Below the pieces are notes generated by a model. It made no database searches. It was not told the origin of the DNA and worked only from the letters and a program-made list of their open reading frames with translations. This document shows positions 8,753-16,160 of a stretch of DNA of 18,793 nt, one piece after another; position 1 is the first letter of the stretch; every line of letters begins with the position of its first letter. The stretch spans positions 1 through 18,793 of the forward strand of contig JAHLWJ010000058.1 in assembly GCA_019057975.1 (NCBI GenBank), in the 5' to 3' direction. A program made the position numbers and the translations under genes. The stretch is from Promethearchaeota archaeon. Its GTDB lineage: Archaea > Asgardarchaeota > Lokiarchaeia > Sigynarchaeales > SOKP01.

Positions 8753-10330
8753 CTTTACTTTTTGCTCCAATTCAAATTTTTCAGTAATATCTGATATTAA
8801 TCCTTGAATCTTAATAGGCTCACCATCAATATTCTTAATTAAATGGGAGTTTAGCTGTAAAATAATATTTTGACCATTCTTTTTTTGTGAGTGTACAATA
8901 TAATTCTTGATAAATCCATCTTCTTCTAATTTTTTTAAATAATCATCTCGCTCACTCGGATTTTGCCAAAACTGCATCACATTCATTTTTAATAAATCTT
9001 CTGTAGGTCTAAACCCTAATAAATAGCCAAATGCATGATTATAATTTAACAAATCACCTTCCCAATTTACCTGATAAAAACCTAAATCTAAATTATTAAT
9101 CATATTTCGATATTTTTCTTCAGATTCTTTTAGCTTTTGTTCAGATTGCTTCCGAATTGTTATATCACGAACAATTCCTTGAATGAATTTCCTTCCACCT
9201 ATAGTAAAAAGACTTGAGGATACTTCAACAGGGAAAATCTCTCCGTTTTTCTTTTTAATGTTAATCTCAAACCTTACAAATCCTTTTTTCGAAACCTCTT
9301 CAAATGCTTTCTTTGATTCTACAAGTTCACTTATTGGATGTAGTTGGGCAATATTAAGAGATAAGATCTCAGCTTTTGTATATCCAAAATGATTTAATAC
9401 TTTTTGATTAACATCTCTAATATTACCTTCTAAATCATGCAAAAAAATACCATCATTGGAATGTTGAAAAAGATTACTGTATTTTTCTTGGGATTCTTCC
9501 AATTCTTTTGTTCTCAATCTAACTTTTTGCGCGAGTTCAATTCTAAATTTCTCTTCTAAATCTTCTTCTTTCTTCCTCTTAGTAATATCTCGTACTATAC
9601 CATAAAAACCTATTTTTCTGCCTTTAGAATTATATTTTAAATATACAGAGGTTTCAAAGAATGCTTTTTCTCCATTTTTTCTAATAACAGGAAACTGAAA
9701 TATATTCTGCTGAATTTCTGTTCTAAACACCTTATTAAAGGTTTTAAAAACTGAATCACGCGATTTCTTATCAGTAACTTTGATATAATTTTCTTTTAAC
9801 AATTCTTCCTTTGAATATCCAATAAATTTACATAAAGCATTATTAACATGCGTAAAATTTCCTCTCAAATCAACTTCATAATATCCTTCTTTAATGTTTT
9901 TGATTATACTTTGATATTTTTCTTCTGAATCTTTTAATGTAAGTTCAGTGAGTTTTTTTTCTGATATGTCTTTTGAAATTAAAAGAACTCTTTTCCCTCT
10001 CTTCTTATCCTCTAATAACTTAATCTTCACTTCAAACCAGACTTTCTTACCATCTTTATGGTAGATTTGTATATCAACTATTTTTTCGTCAGTATAATCA
10101 ATATTTTTAAGGATTTCTTGTATTTTCTTAATATCCTTAATATCGATGAAGTGATTAATGTTCTTGCCAATTAAATCTTCATTTGAACATCCTAATAGTT
10201 TTAAATAGATTTTTTCATTTATAAATTCAATTTCTAGGTTCAGATTTATAATACAGATTAAATCATTTACGGTATTGGATAATAATAAATAATTTTCTTT
10301 TGAGATTTCCACGTCAATCCCTAAATCCAT
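7646..10330 (-). CDS. Soluble five-PAS sensor histidine kinase
   Basis: This 894-residue kinase carries five PAS domains (about 11-123, 135-252, 281-393, 405-517 and 530-644), most ending in the usual D-I-T/S-x-R/K-K. A heptad-like helical linker (about 255-288) separates PAS2 from PAS3. HisKA follows at 664-731 with SHELKTP and His674. The HATPase domain (779-892) has N-box residues 788 and 792, DTGIG at 820-824 and GSGLGL at 854-859. No membrane helix is visible. The ATG at 10330 is chosen because conserved PAS sequence begins after it and AAGG lies just upstream; an in-frame TTG at 10363 would add 11 atypical residues. PAS5 and the catalytic core closely match the downstream kinase. It is divergent from porD across 278 bases, so both could share regulatory DNA. 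What the PAS domains bind cannot be read from the sequence. Confidence 0.95.
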   Translation of the reverse strand: MDLGIDVEISKENYLLLSNTVNDLICIINLNLEIEFINEKIYLKLLGCSNEDLIGKNINHFIDIKDIKKIQEILKNIDYTDEKIVDIQIYHKDGKKVWFEVKIKLLEDKKRGKRVLLISKDISEKKLTELTLKDSEEKYQSIIKNIKEGYYEVDLRGNFTHVNNALCKFIGYSKEELLKENYIKVTDKKSRDSVFKTFNKVFRTEIQQNIFQFPVIRKNGEKAFFETSVYLKYNSKGRKIGFYGIVRDITKRKKEEDLEEKFRIELAQKVRLRTKELEESQEKYSNLFQHSNDGIFLHDLEGNIRDVNQKVLNHFGYTKAEILSLNIAQLHPISELVESKKAFEEVSKKGFVRFEINIKKKNGEIFPVEVSSSLFTIGGRKFIQGIVRDITIRKQSEQKLKESEEKYRNMINNLDLGFYQVNWEGDLLNYNHAFGYLLGFRPTEDLLKMNVMQFWQNPSERDDYLKKLEEDGFIKNYIVHSQKKNGQNIILQLNSHLIKNIDGEPIKIQGLISDITEKFELEQKVKESENRYRNLFESVPFAISLIDQKGKIIYCNPATEKLLGYNIEELIGKEFRNLVIIHPNYLPMMLKRFEKLIKGENLPPFDAKFYKKNGDLIWINYQTSLVKLGENFLVQAILHDITDRKRADLLVQEEIQKLKELDQIRKDLISRVSHELKTPLVSVCGASELLLELFKDEINEESKELIKMIEKGGSRLKYLVDNLLDITRIEYDKFELITDLTNLSDIIQDCAKEMTYLIKRRKLYLKLELPNELIINLDKVRIEQVVLNLLSNAIKNTPPNGKILIKLYRKGNWVEFFVNDTGIGLTREEMDRIFTRFGKIERYGEGLEFIDIQGSGLGLFISKEIINLHKGQIWAESAGRNKGSTFIIKLPFSK

Positions 10331-10608
10331 CCTTTTTTTAATATTTATATAAAAGAAACACAATACTCGAAAGGTTATACAATATTAAGAAACGGTATAA
10401 CTTTTACTTATTAGACTAATGATATATTAAGTATTTATTTTTAATTTAAAAAAAAGTAATATCAAATTATTCTCATGTTCTACATACCATTCTTGATAAA
10501 TTCAACGAAAATCTCCAATATTCTTTATTTTTATAAATAATAAGAATTTTAAATTTGCTTACGTGATTTTATACAAGAATCTGATTTTAAATTAATTTTG
10601 ATGAATAG

Positions 10609-10908
10609 ATGACAGACTCGAAAAAAAAATATCAAAAAATATTAGGCTCAGTTCAGAAACCTGTTATTGGGGAAGCAGGTCAAACAGGAACTTGGAGTTC
10701 AAAAAAACCAATAATTGATTTAAAGAAGTGTATACCCGTTAAATCCGGAAAACCTAGTTGTTTTAATTGCTGGCTATATTGTCCAGAAGCTGTAGTCTCT
10801 AGAACAATTCCGCCTCAAATAGATTTTAATTACTGCAAAGGATGTGGTATCTGCATGGAAGAATGCCCAGTTAAAGCAATATCAATGGAGGAGGTGAAAA
10901 ATGAATGA
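10609..10908 (+). CDS. porD: Pyruvate:ferredoxin oxidoreductase, delta (ferredoxin-like) subunit
   Basis: This 99-residue protein carries two [4Fe-4S] clusters that pass electrons from the catalytic subunits to ferredoxin. The second set is canonical: C76, C79, C82 and C86 in CKGCGICMEECP. The first set is C41, C51, C54 and C58 (ending CFNCWLYCP), with nine residues between the first two cysteines where Pyrococcus- and Thermotoga-type delta subunits have two. The N-terminal GEAGQTGTWSSKKPI segment fits the family, in which a TG-x-W motif precedes the ferredoxin part. The ATG at 10609 is used; an ATG at 10601 runs into a stop after three codons. No strong Shine-Dalgarno precedes it, as expected for the first gene of an archaeal operon. 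Its TGA overlaps the porA ATG (ATGA). Confidence 0.95.
   Translation: MTDSKKKYQKILGSVQKPVIGEAGQTGTWSSKKPIIDLKKCIPVKSGKPSCFNCWLYCPEAVVSRTIPPQIDFNYCKGCGICMEECPVKAISMEEVKNE
10887..10896 (+). promoter_or_regulatory. Strong ribosome binding site for porA
   Basis: GGAGGAGGTG lies within the porD end, eight bases before the porA ATG at 10905. It fixes that start over the out-of-frame ATG at 10901 and shows that porA is translated from an internal site in the operon message. Confidence 0.85.
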
Positions 10909-12197
10909 CATTTACTGAAAATAAAGAATCAGCAATCAATGACAATATCATGATTTTGACAGGGAACCACGCTGCTGCACACGCGTTTAGACAAGCAAAA
11001 GTAGGTGTTGTTTCTGCATATCCAATTACACCTCAAAGCCCAGTAGTTGAAAAAATTGCTGAATTTATAGCCGAAGGTAAACTAAAAGCAAGATTTGTAA
11101 AAGTTGAATCTGAACATAGTGCGATGGCCGTTTTATGTGCTGCCTCTGTTACGGGGTCAAGAGTAGGTACAGCAACTTCTGCTCATGGTTTAGAATTAAT
11201 GTATGAAATGTTACCTTGGGCTTCAGGAAATAGATTACCAATAGTTCTTAATTTAGCGACTAGGAGCCTAGGCGCCCCATGGTCAGTTTGGACAGACCAT
11301 CAAGATTTTATAACAATTAGAGATGTCGGATGGATTCAATTGTTTTGCGAGAATAATCAAGAAATCTATGATACCAACCTTCAAGCATTTAAGATTGCAG
11401 AAGATTCAAGAGTTCTCCTACCTGTAGCCTGTGCTTACGACGGTTATGTGCTTTCACACACTGCAATGCCAGTAAAGTTAGAAATACAAGAGTTAATAGA
11501 TGAATTCTTACCACAACTCAACCATCATATTAATTTGTCTGATATTTCTACTGTTAAAGGAATTGATCCGGTAACCACACCTCAAGTTGTTAAGCGAGAT
11601 GAGGGTGTCGTTCCAGGATATTATGAATATAGATATGCATTGCAAAAAGCATTAGAGAATTCAATTAATATCATTAAGGAAGTTCATAATGATTTTGCTA
11701 AAAAGTTTGGTAGATCTTATGGAAATGGTATATATAAAGCAATTCGAACGGATGACGCAGATATTATAATATTTGGGATGGGATCAGTAGCATCACAATC
11801 AAGAGTTGCTGTAGAAAAACTTAGAGCTGAAGGTCATAAAGTTGGCTTACTGAGTCTGAAATTATTTCGTCCCTATCCTGCAGAGGAACTAAGAGAATTT
11901 TTCAAGGATAAAGAAAATATTATAGTATTTGATAGAGATATTGGATATGGATATGAAGGTACTTTATCATATGAATTAAAAGCAGCCCTTTACGGATTGA
12001 AAAATCGACCAAATATCAAGGGGTTTATTGTTGGATTAGGTGGAAGAGATATTAAAACAGAACACATAATAACTGGTGTCTACAAAGCTTTGGATGAATT
12101 TAAGAAGGGGATCTTTACAAATAAAACAGACTTTTTAGGATTAAGATTAGAAGAATTGGAAGATTATGATGAAGAAACTTATTTTAAAGGAGGTTGA
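10905..12197 (+). CDS. porA: Pyruvate:ferredoxin oxidoreductase, alpha subunit
   Basis: This 430-residue catalytic partner of porB forms the pyrimidine-side part of the thiamine diphosphate site. Family landmarks are AYPITPQSP (38-46), the VESEHSAM segment at 67-74 whose Glu contacts the cofactor, the SAHGLELM stretch, and SLGAPWSVWTDHQDF with RDVGWIQLF, typical of pyruvate-type alpha subunits. A transketolase C-terminal-like domain follows from about 280, with FGMGSVASQS and a later FDRDIGYGYEG. It is somewhat longer than the usual 390-400 residues, mostly through N- and C-terminal extensions. The start overlaps the porD stop by four bases and has a strong Shine-Dalgarno. The six bases separating it from porB confirm translational coupling of the complex. 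No key residue appears to be missing. Confidence 0.97.
   Translation: MTFTENKESAINDNIMILTGNHAAAHAFRQAKVGVVSAYPITPQSPVVEKIAEFIAEGKLKARFVKVESEHSAMAVLCAASVTGSRVGTATSAHGLELMYEMLPWASGNRLPIVLNLATRSLGAPWSVWTDHQDFITIRDVGWIQLFCENNQEIYDTNLQAFKIAEDSRVLLPVACAYDGYVLSHTAMPVKLEIQELIDEFLPQLNHHINLSDISTVKGIDPVTTPQVVKRDEGVVPGYYEYRYALQKALENSINIIKEVHNDFAKKFGRSYGNGIYKAIRTDDADIIIFGMGSVASQSRVAVEKLRAEGHKVGLLSLKLFRPYPAEELREFFKDKENIIVFDRDIGYGYEGTLSYELKAALYGLKNRPNIKGFIVGLGGRDIKTEHIITGVYKALDEFKKGIFTNKTDFLGLRLEELEDYDEETYFKGG
12186..12197 (+). promoter_or_regulatory. Strong ribosome binding site for porB
   Basis: AAAGGAGGTTGA covers the last codons of porA. The GGAGGT core ends nine bases before the porB ATG at 12204, fixing that start rather than the in-frame Met codon at 12216. 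Confidence 0.85.
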
Positions 12198-12203
12198 GAG
12201 ATA

Positions 12204-13103
12204 ATGGTAAATGTAATGGACATTCCCGAGGAAGAATATATTTTTCCTGGCACACGTGCATGTGCGGGTTGTGCTATGGCGTTAATATATAGGATCGCAC
12301 TAAAAGCTCTCGGTTCTAATACAATCGTAACTGTTCCCGCTTCTTGTTTAACCGTTCTGCATGGAATGCAAGGTTTTTGTACTACAAAGGTTTCTGTTTA
12401 CCATACTCCATTCGCAACTACAGGCGCATCTGCATCTGGTATTTTAGCATCATTAGAGGATAAAGGCTTAGCAGATGAAATTACTGTCCTTGCTTTTGCA
12501 GGAGACGGCGGAACAGTTGATATTGGAATACAGGCTCTAAGTGGTGCCGTAGAAAGAGGCACAAACTTTATTTATGCCTGCTATGATAATGAAGCTTATA
12601 TGAACACAGGTGTCCAAAGAAGTGGATCAACGCCACTAGGTGTCCAAACAACAACAACACCAGAAGGGAAATTAGTTCATAAAAAAAATATGCCCAAAAT
12701 TTTAGAAGCTCACGGGATTCCATATGTCGCTACTGCCAATGCTGCATACCCACTTGATTTATATGAAAAATTTAAACGAGCAAAGGATATAAAGGGCCCA
12801 AAATATATTCATATATTATCACCTTGTCCTCCTGGTTGGGGATATAACCCAAAAGATACAATGATAATTGGTAGGCTAGCAAATGAAACAGGATTTTGGC
12901 CTCTTTATGAGGTTCTTGATGGAAAGTTTGAGCTGTCAAATTCAAGTAAAAGATATTTAGACTCCTCGAAAAGAAAACCAATAACAGATTATTTGAAAGC
13001 TCAAAAAAGATTTAAATCAATCGATGAAAAGATAGCAAAAACTTATGAAAAATATATTGATAATACTTGGAAAGAAATAAAGAGTAGGCTTGAAAGTCGC
13101 TAA
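12204..13103 (+). CDS. porB: Pyruvate:ferredoxin oxidoreductase, beta subunit (thiamine diphosphate binding)
   Basis: This 299-residue protein binds the thiamine diphosphate pyrophosphate and the proximal [4Fe-4S] cluster. The TPP motif starts with GDGGT at 100-104 and closes at YDNEAYMNTG (127-136), with Asn129 at the expected distance. The four cluster cysteines typical of pyruvate oxidoreductase beta are all present: C20 and C23 (CAGC), C48 and C208 (SPCPPGW). Strings such as GVQRSGSTPLG and KKNMPKILEAHGIPYVATA are characteristic of the pyruvate-specific branch. This supports pyruvate rather than 2-oxoglutarate or branched-chain acids. It is the last certain gene of the por operon; RIO2 follows after 43 bases on the same strand and might be co-transcribed. 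Confidence 0.97.
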   Translation: MVNVMDIPEEEYIFPGTRACAGCAMALIYRIALKALGSNTIVTVPASCLTVLHGMQGFCTTKVSVYHTPFATTGASASGILASLEDKGLADEITVLAFAGDGGTVDIGIQALSGAVERGTNFIYACYDNEAYMNTGVQRSGSTPLGVQTTTTPEGKLVHKKNMPKILEAHGIPYVATANAAYPLDLYEKFKRAKDIKGPKYIHILSPCPPGWGYNPKDTMIIGRLANETGFWPLYEVLDGKFELSNSSKRYLDSSKRKPITDYLKAQKRFKSIDEKIAKTYEKYIDNTWKEIKSRLESR

Positions 13104-13146
13104 CTCTTTAAACCTAATGGAAAATTTATTTTTTAGCTGAAGTAAT

Positions 13147-14025
13147 TTGGAAGCCGCAAATCTTCTCAAGAATTTGGAAAAAGAGGATTTTAGAATCCTC
13201 ATGGCAATTGAGATTGGAATGAAGAGATCTGAATATGTTACAATTAATAATATAAAATTTTATTCAAGGTATAAGATGGAAGAAACACTATTTCGCTTGA
13301 ATAGAGTTCATAAACTTGATTTAATAATAAGAAATGCTTCAAAATATGGAATTGCCTATAATCTTAATTCAAAAGCATATGATTTGCTTGCTCTACACAC
13401 ACTAGTCAAAAAAAATGTGATTAGCCAACTCGGACCTTTAATTGGAAAAGGAAAAGAATCTGATGTATATAGTTGTATGGATGATAATGGAAAAATCTAT
13501 GCTTTAAAATTTTATCGTATGGGTCGTACGAGTTTTAGAAACATTAAAATGTACAGAGACATCATAGGTGATAGAGGGCACCTTTCATGGCTTTATGTAA
13601 ATCGGCTTGCTGCTAAAAAGGAATTTGAGGCATTGACAAAAATCTTTAAATTAAAATTAAATACTCCTAAGCCAATTGCATATAATCGACATGTCATTGT
13701 TATGTCATATTTGAGGGGTAAGGAATTAGTTTATTACAAGCAAATTAAAAACCCATTAAAAATTTTTAGACGTATTATTAAGCAAATTAAAATCATTTAT
13801 CAAAAGGTGCATATGATTCACGGAGATTTAGGTGAATTTAACATTGTCTTGAGTGAGAGAGGAAATATTTTGATTATTGATTGGCTACAATGGGTTCCAA
13901 GTGATCATCCTAATGCCAATTCACTTTTAGAAAGAGATATCATTAATATCTGCCATTTTTTTCAAAAAAAATTCAATATTGAGAGTAATGTGAATGAAAT
14001 CATAACCAGTTTTTATAATTTATGA
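13147..14025 (+). CDS. rio2: RIO2-type protein kinase/ATPase
   Basis: RIO2 acts in late maturation of the small ribosomal subunit in archaea and eukaryotes. The 292 residues comprise an N-terminal winged helix (about 1-85), the glycine-poor ATP loop IGKGKESDVYSC (99-110), the ATP lysine Lys121 in ALKF, the RIO flexible loop with GRTSFRNIK (126-134), the catalytic HGDLGEFN (225-232; Asp227, Asn232) and the metal-binding IIDW with Asp245. RIO2 proteins usually read HGDLSEFN, so Ser to Gly here is a mild deviation. TTG at 13147 is the only usable start upstream of the ATG at 13201: an in-frame stop lies at 13138-13140, and the ATG would cut off the first helix of the winged helix. The gene follows porB by 43 bases and converges with the methyltransferase (17 bases). 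Confidence 0.93.
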   Translation: MEAANLLKNLEKEDFRILMAIEIGMKRSEYVTINNIKFYSRYKMEETLFRLNRVHKLDLIIRNASKYGIAYNLNSKAYDLLALHTLVKKNVISQLGPLIGKGKESDVYSCMDDNGKIYALKFYRMGRTSFRNIKMYRDIIGDRGHLSWLYVNRLAAKKEFEALTKIFKLKLNTPKPIAYNRHVIVMSYLRGKELVYYKQIKNPLKIFRRIIKQIKIIYQKVHMIHGDLGEFNIVLSERGNILIIDWLQWVPSDHPNANSLLERDIINICHFFQKKFNIESNVNEIITSFYNL

Positions 14026-14042
14026 TATAGATAAAATTAAAA

Positions 14043-14654
14043 TTATTCTTTTGAAATTATACCTTGTATTATAATATCTTCTAAGGATTCCTCGTTAATT
14101 ATCTCAAGATCCTTGACATTCGGCTTTAAAAAATCAATTAAAGCGCCTAACTCTAATTTCTTCTTTAAGATTGAGAATTTCAAATCACTGCTTATTAAGG
14201 CTACTCTAAACAATTCTTGAAATCCTTCATAAGTTCCTGGTAGATTTTGAAAGGATGTAAATGAAAAAATTAGATTAAAAATATTATCTCGAAAAGGTAA
14301 GTTTTCTATGTCTGATAACATTAAAGAAATATTAGCTTTATCTTTTAACCTAAATAGTTTTGATTTAAATTCTAACAGCATATTCCATGATATATCTATT
14401 GCTACAAAATTACATTTTAAATTCCCGTTATAACTCTCGCTGTTTAATATAAATTCAATTAAAAGCCCTGTACCACAGCCAACATCTAAAACTTTTTTCT
14501 CTTTTAATTGATAAATATTCAGTACTTTATTGTATTTTTTTTCTTGGATTTCCTTGTATCTTTTGTCATAAAAATATGCTGATAAGTTATAATTTTCAAT
14601 AATCTTTTTCTTCTTATTTGAGGATCTAAAATGTCTTTTCAATAATAAAACCAA
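14043..14654 (-). CDS. Class I SAM-dependent methyltransferase, small, substrate unknown
   Basis: This 203-residue methyltransferase has a basic N-terminus (KRHFRSSNKKKK), then motif I VLDVGCGTG at 55-63, an acidic residue after strand 2 (AID, Asp87), the SDIENLPF motif with Asp115 and a strand-4 segment NLIFSFTSFQNL. These are typical of the Methyltransf_11 group. The C-terminal part is short and lacks an extra substrate-recognition domain, so the substrate could be a small molecule, lipid, RNA or protein. No ATG exists upstream of motif I in frame. TTG at 14654 is the first possible start after a stop at 14661-14663, and TTG at 14642 is an alternative giving four fewer residues. It diverges from the Sm-like gene across 119 bases. 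Confidence 0.88.
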   Translation of the reverse strand: MVLLLKRHFRSSNKKKKIIENYNLSAYFYDKRYKEIQEKKYNKVLNIYQLKEKKVLDVGCGTGLLIEFILNSESYNGNLKCNFVAIDISWNMLLEFKSKLFRLKDKANISLMLSDIENLPFRDNIFNLIFSFTSFQNLPGTYEGFQELFRVALISSDLKFSILKKKLELGALIDFLKPNVKDLEIINEESLEDIIIQGIISKE

Positions 14655-14773
14655 AGAACTTTAATCTTTCTATTTTTAATATCGATAAAAAGGTTTTAAT
14701 TGAAAAAAATCTATCTTTAAATTATCTTTTCAATAAATATAATTAAAATTTTTGTTAAAAAAAAGGTTTTATA

Positions 14774-15037
14774 ATGTCTTATAGGAATAACAGTCAGCAG
14801 AGGTCAAAAAATCCTCTCTCCATATTACAAGCTGCGCAAAACAGCATTATTTTGCTTAGATTAAAAGATGGTACAGAATATAAAGGATTATTAAAGGAGA
14901 TCGACGCTTACATGAATTTAATCTTAGAAAATGCTACAGAATTATTAGAAGGGACACCCGTGGCGAAATATAACGAGATATTTATTCGTGGTAATAATCT
15001 TCTCTTCATAAAACCAGATGCCTCTCAGATTACATAA
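14774..15037 (+). CDS. Sm-like archaeal protein (Lsm/SmAP)
   Basis: This 87-residue protein has a complete Sm fold. The Sm1 motif spans about 22-53 (LKDGTEYKGLL, then EIDAYMNL with Asp44 and Asn48, the residues that contact uridine). The Sm2 motif is EIFIRGNNLLFI at 68-79, with Arg72 and Gly73. Archaeal Sm proteins form six- or seven-member rings that bind U-rich RNA. The first 15 residues are polar and probably disordered. AAGGT ends six bases before the ATG. Many archaea have ribosomal protein L37e directly after this gene; here it is followed by a convergent phosphatase instead. Confidence 0.95.
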   Translation: MSYRNNSQQRSKNPLSILQAAQNSIILLRLKDGTEYKGLLKEIDAYMNLILENATELLEGTPVAKYNEIFIRGNNLLFIKPDASQIT

Positions 15038-15038
15038 T

Positions 15039-15122
15039 TTAGAAATAAAGGTCCTCATATCCTTTACGATCAAATTCGTAACATACCTGACAATACCATC
15101 GGTTTAAAATAGGATTATAATT
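15039..15122 (-). pseudogene. Zinc-ribbon-like coding remnant past the phosphatase stop
   Basis: In a frame different from the phosphatase, 27 sense codons lie between TAG (15123-15125) and TAA (15039-15041). They read NYNPILNRWYCQVC and then YEFDRKGYEDLYF. A Y/N-x-RWYC-x-x-C core followed by an aromatic-rich end resembles the second half of short archaeal zinc ribbons. There is no ATG, GTG or TTG in frame and no first CxxC pair. It could be the tail of a once longer phosphatase now out of frame, the end of a lost small gene, or chance. Confidence 0.3.
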
Positions 15123-16014
15123 CTAATAGTTTTGGAATTATTTCATCATTTTTAATTATTGCATAAGATGCAGGATTTGGAGCATTTATACCCCGATAAT
15201 TGGCACTTGAGAATATTGATAATAAATGGTTATGAAAAAACCACCTATATCCTTCTGGGAAGCATTCGTGAGATCTAATAAGTAATTTAAGATTGTTTTC
15301 CTTCATAAAATTATCAAAAACATCTTCACCAAAAAATTTAATACCAGAACCTCTAAAACTTTCTGTAAATCCTTTTAATCCTACTTTAGGATCATTCCAC
15401 ATAATCTGAAATAAACCAGGGGAGATTGATTTTAATATTGATTCTCTCTTTTTTGTCTTAATACCTCTTAGTTTCTTGAGAACATAACTATCTTGGGGAA
15501 TTCCACCATGTAGACATAAAATAGCATCATTAATAGTCGCACAAATAGGAAGTACATTATATAATTTTAATATCTCGCTAAAATTGTCAGAATTATTAAA
15601 TTTATAAACGAAATCTTGAAAAAACCCATAGTATTGATTCATTTCTAAAGTTTCATGATTTCCTTTTAATAGATAATATGTTTGAGAATCAAGAATCTTT
15701 AAGGCTAATATAATCAATAAACATTCTAACTGCTTTGGACCACGATCAACGATATCTCCTAAAAAGATAACTACTTCTGGATTATTTTTATTTATAACTT
15801 CAATTAATTTCAATAAAGTGTCTAAATTTCCATGAATATCCCCAATTACATAAATCTCCTTATCTTTATCTTTTAAATTAAACTCTAAAAGTAAATTTTC
15901 TTTTTCAAAGAAATCTTTAGCATTTTGAAGAATCTTTAAAATATCGTCAAATCTTAAATCAGATAATAAAAATGGATTATTAATCAATTCTTTCAAAAAA
16001 GCATGTTCAATCAA
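15115..16014 (-). CDS. PPP-family (PP1/PP2A/PP5-like) Ser/Thr protein phosphatase
   Basis: This 299-residue metallophosphatase removes phosphate from proteins using two metal ions. All PPP motifs are present: GDIHG (58-62), GDIVDRG (86-92), GNHE (118-121), LHGG with His169, and RSHE with His249. Several stretches are closer to eukaryotic PP5/PP1 than to bacterial PrpA-like enzymes: the FFGEDVFDNFMKENNLKLLI segment before RSHE, ECFPEGYRW after it, and IFSSANYRG in place of the eukaryotic SAPNYCG. The N-terminal 50 residues form a small helical extension. The start is TTG at 16014; GAGG lies six bases upstream and no in-frame ATG precedes the first motif. Next to RIO2 and Sm-like genes it may act in signalling, but no partner can be named. 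A zinc-ribbon-like fragment follows the stop in another frame. Confidence 0.93.
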   Translation of the reverse strand: MIEHAFLKELINNPFLLSDLRFDDILKILQNAKDFFEKENLLLEFNLKDKDKEIYVIGDIHGNLDTLLKLIEVINKNNPEVVIFLGDIVDRGPKQLECLLIILALKILDSQTYYLLKGNHETLEMNQYYGFFQDFVYKFNNSDNFSEILKLYNVLPICATINDAILCLHGGIPQDSYVLKKLRGIKTKKRESILKSISPGLFQIMWNDPKVGLKGFTESFRGSGIKFFGEDVFDNFMKENNLKLLIRSHECFPEGYRWFFHNHLLSIFSSANYRGINAPNPASYAIIKNDEIIPKLLEL

Positions 16015-16020
16015 AATTTT

Positions 16021-16026
16021 CCTCTA
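16021..16026 (-). promoter_or_regulatory. Ribosome binding site supporting the TTG start of the PPP phosphatase
   Basis: On the minus strand TAGAGG is followed by six bases and then TTG at 16014. No in-frame ATG is available nearby, so this weak Shine-Dalgarno decides the start. Confidence 0.5.
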
Positions 16027-16160
16027 TTAAGAGCTTAATAAGAAAATTTTCTCTATTAATTATCTTCTTATTTTTAATATTATTTCTATAATTTTTATTA
16101 ATAAGGAAATCTAAATTAAAAACAGAATTAACAGAAAATTCTAAAAATTGTTAACTATCA

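Noticed and set aside
10331..10363. N-terminal extension of the five-PAS kinase from a TTG at 10363
   Set aside because: The 11 extra residues (MCFFYINIKKR) do not fit the PAS N-terminus, and the ATG at 10330 has a better context.
12772..13202. Minus-strand open frames at 12772-12981 and 13017-13202 over porB and the start of RIO2
   Set aside because: They overlap strongly supported coding sequence and show no recognisable motif.
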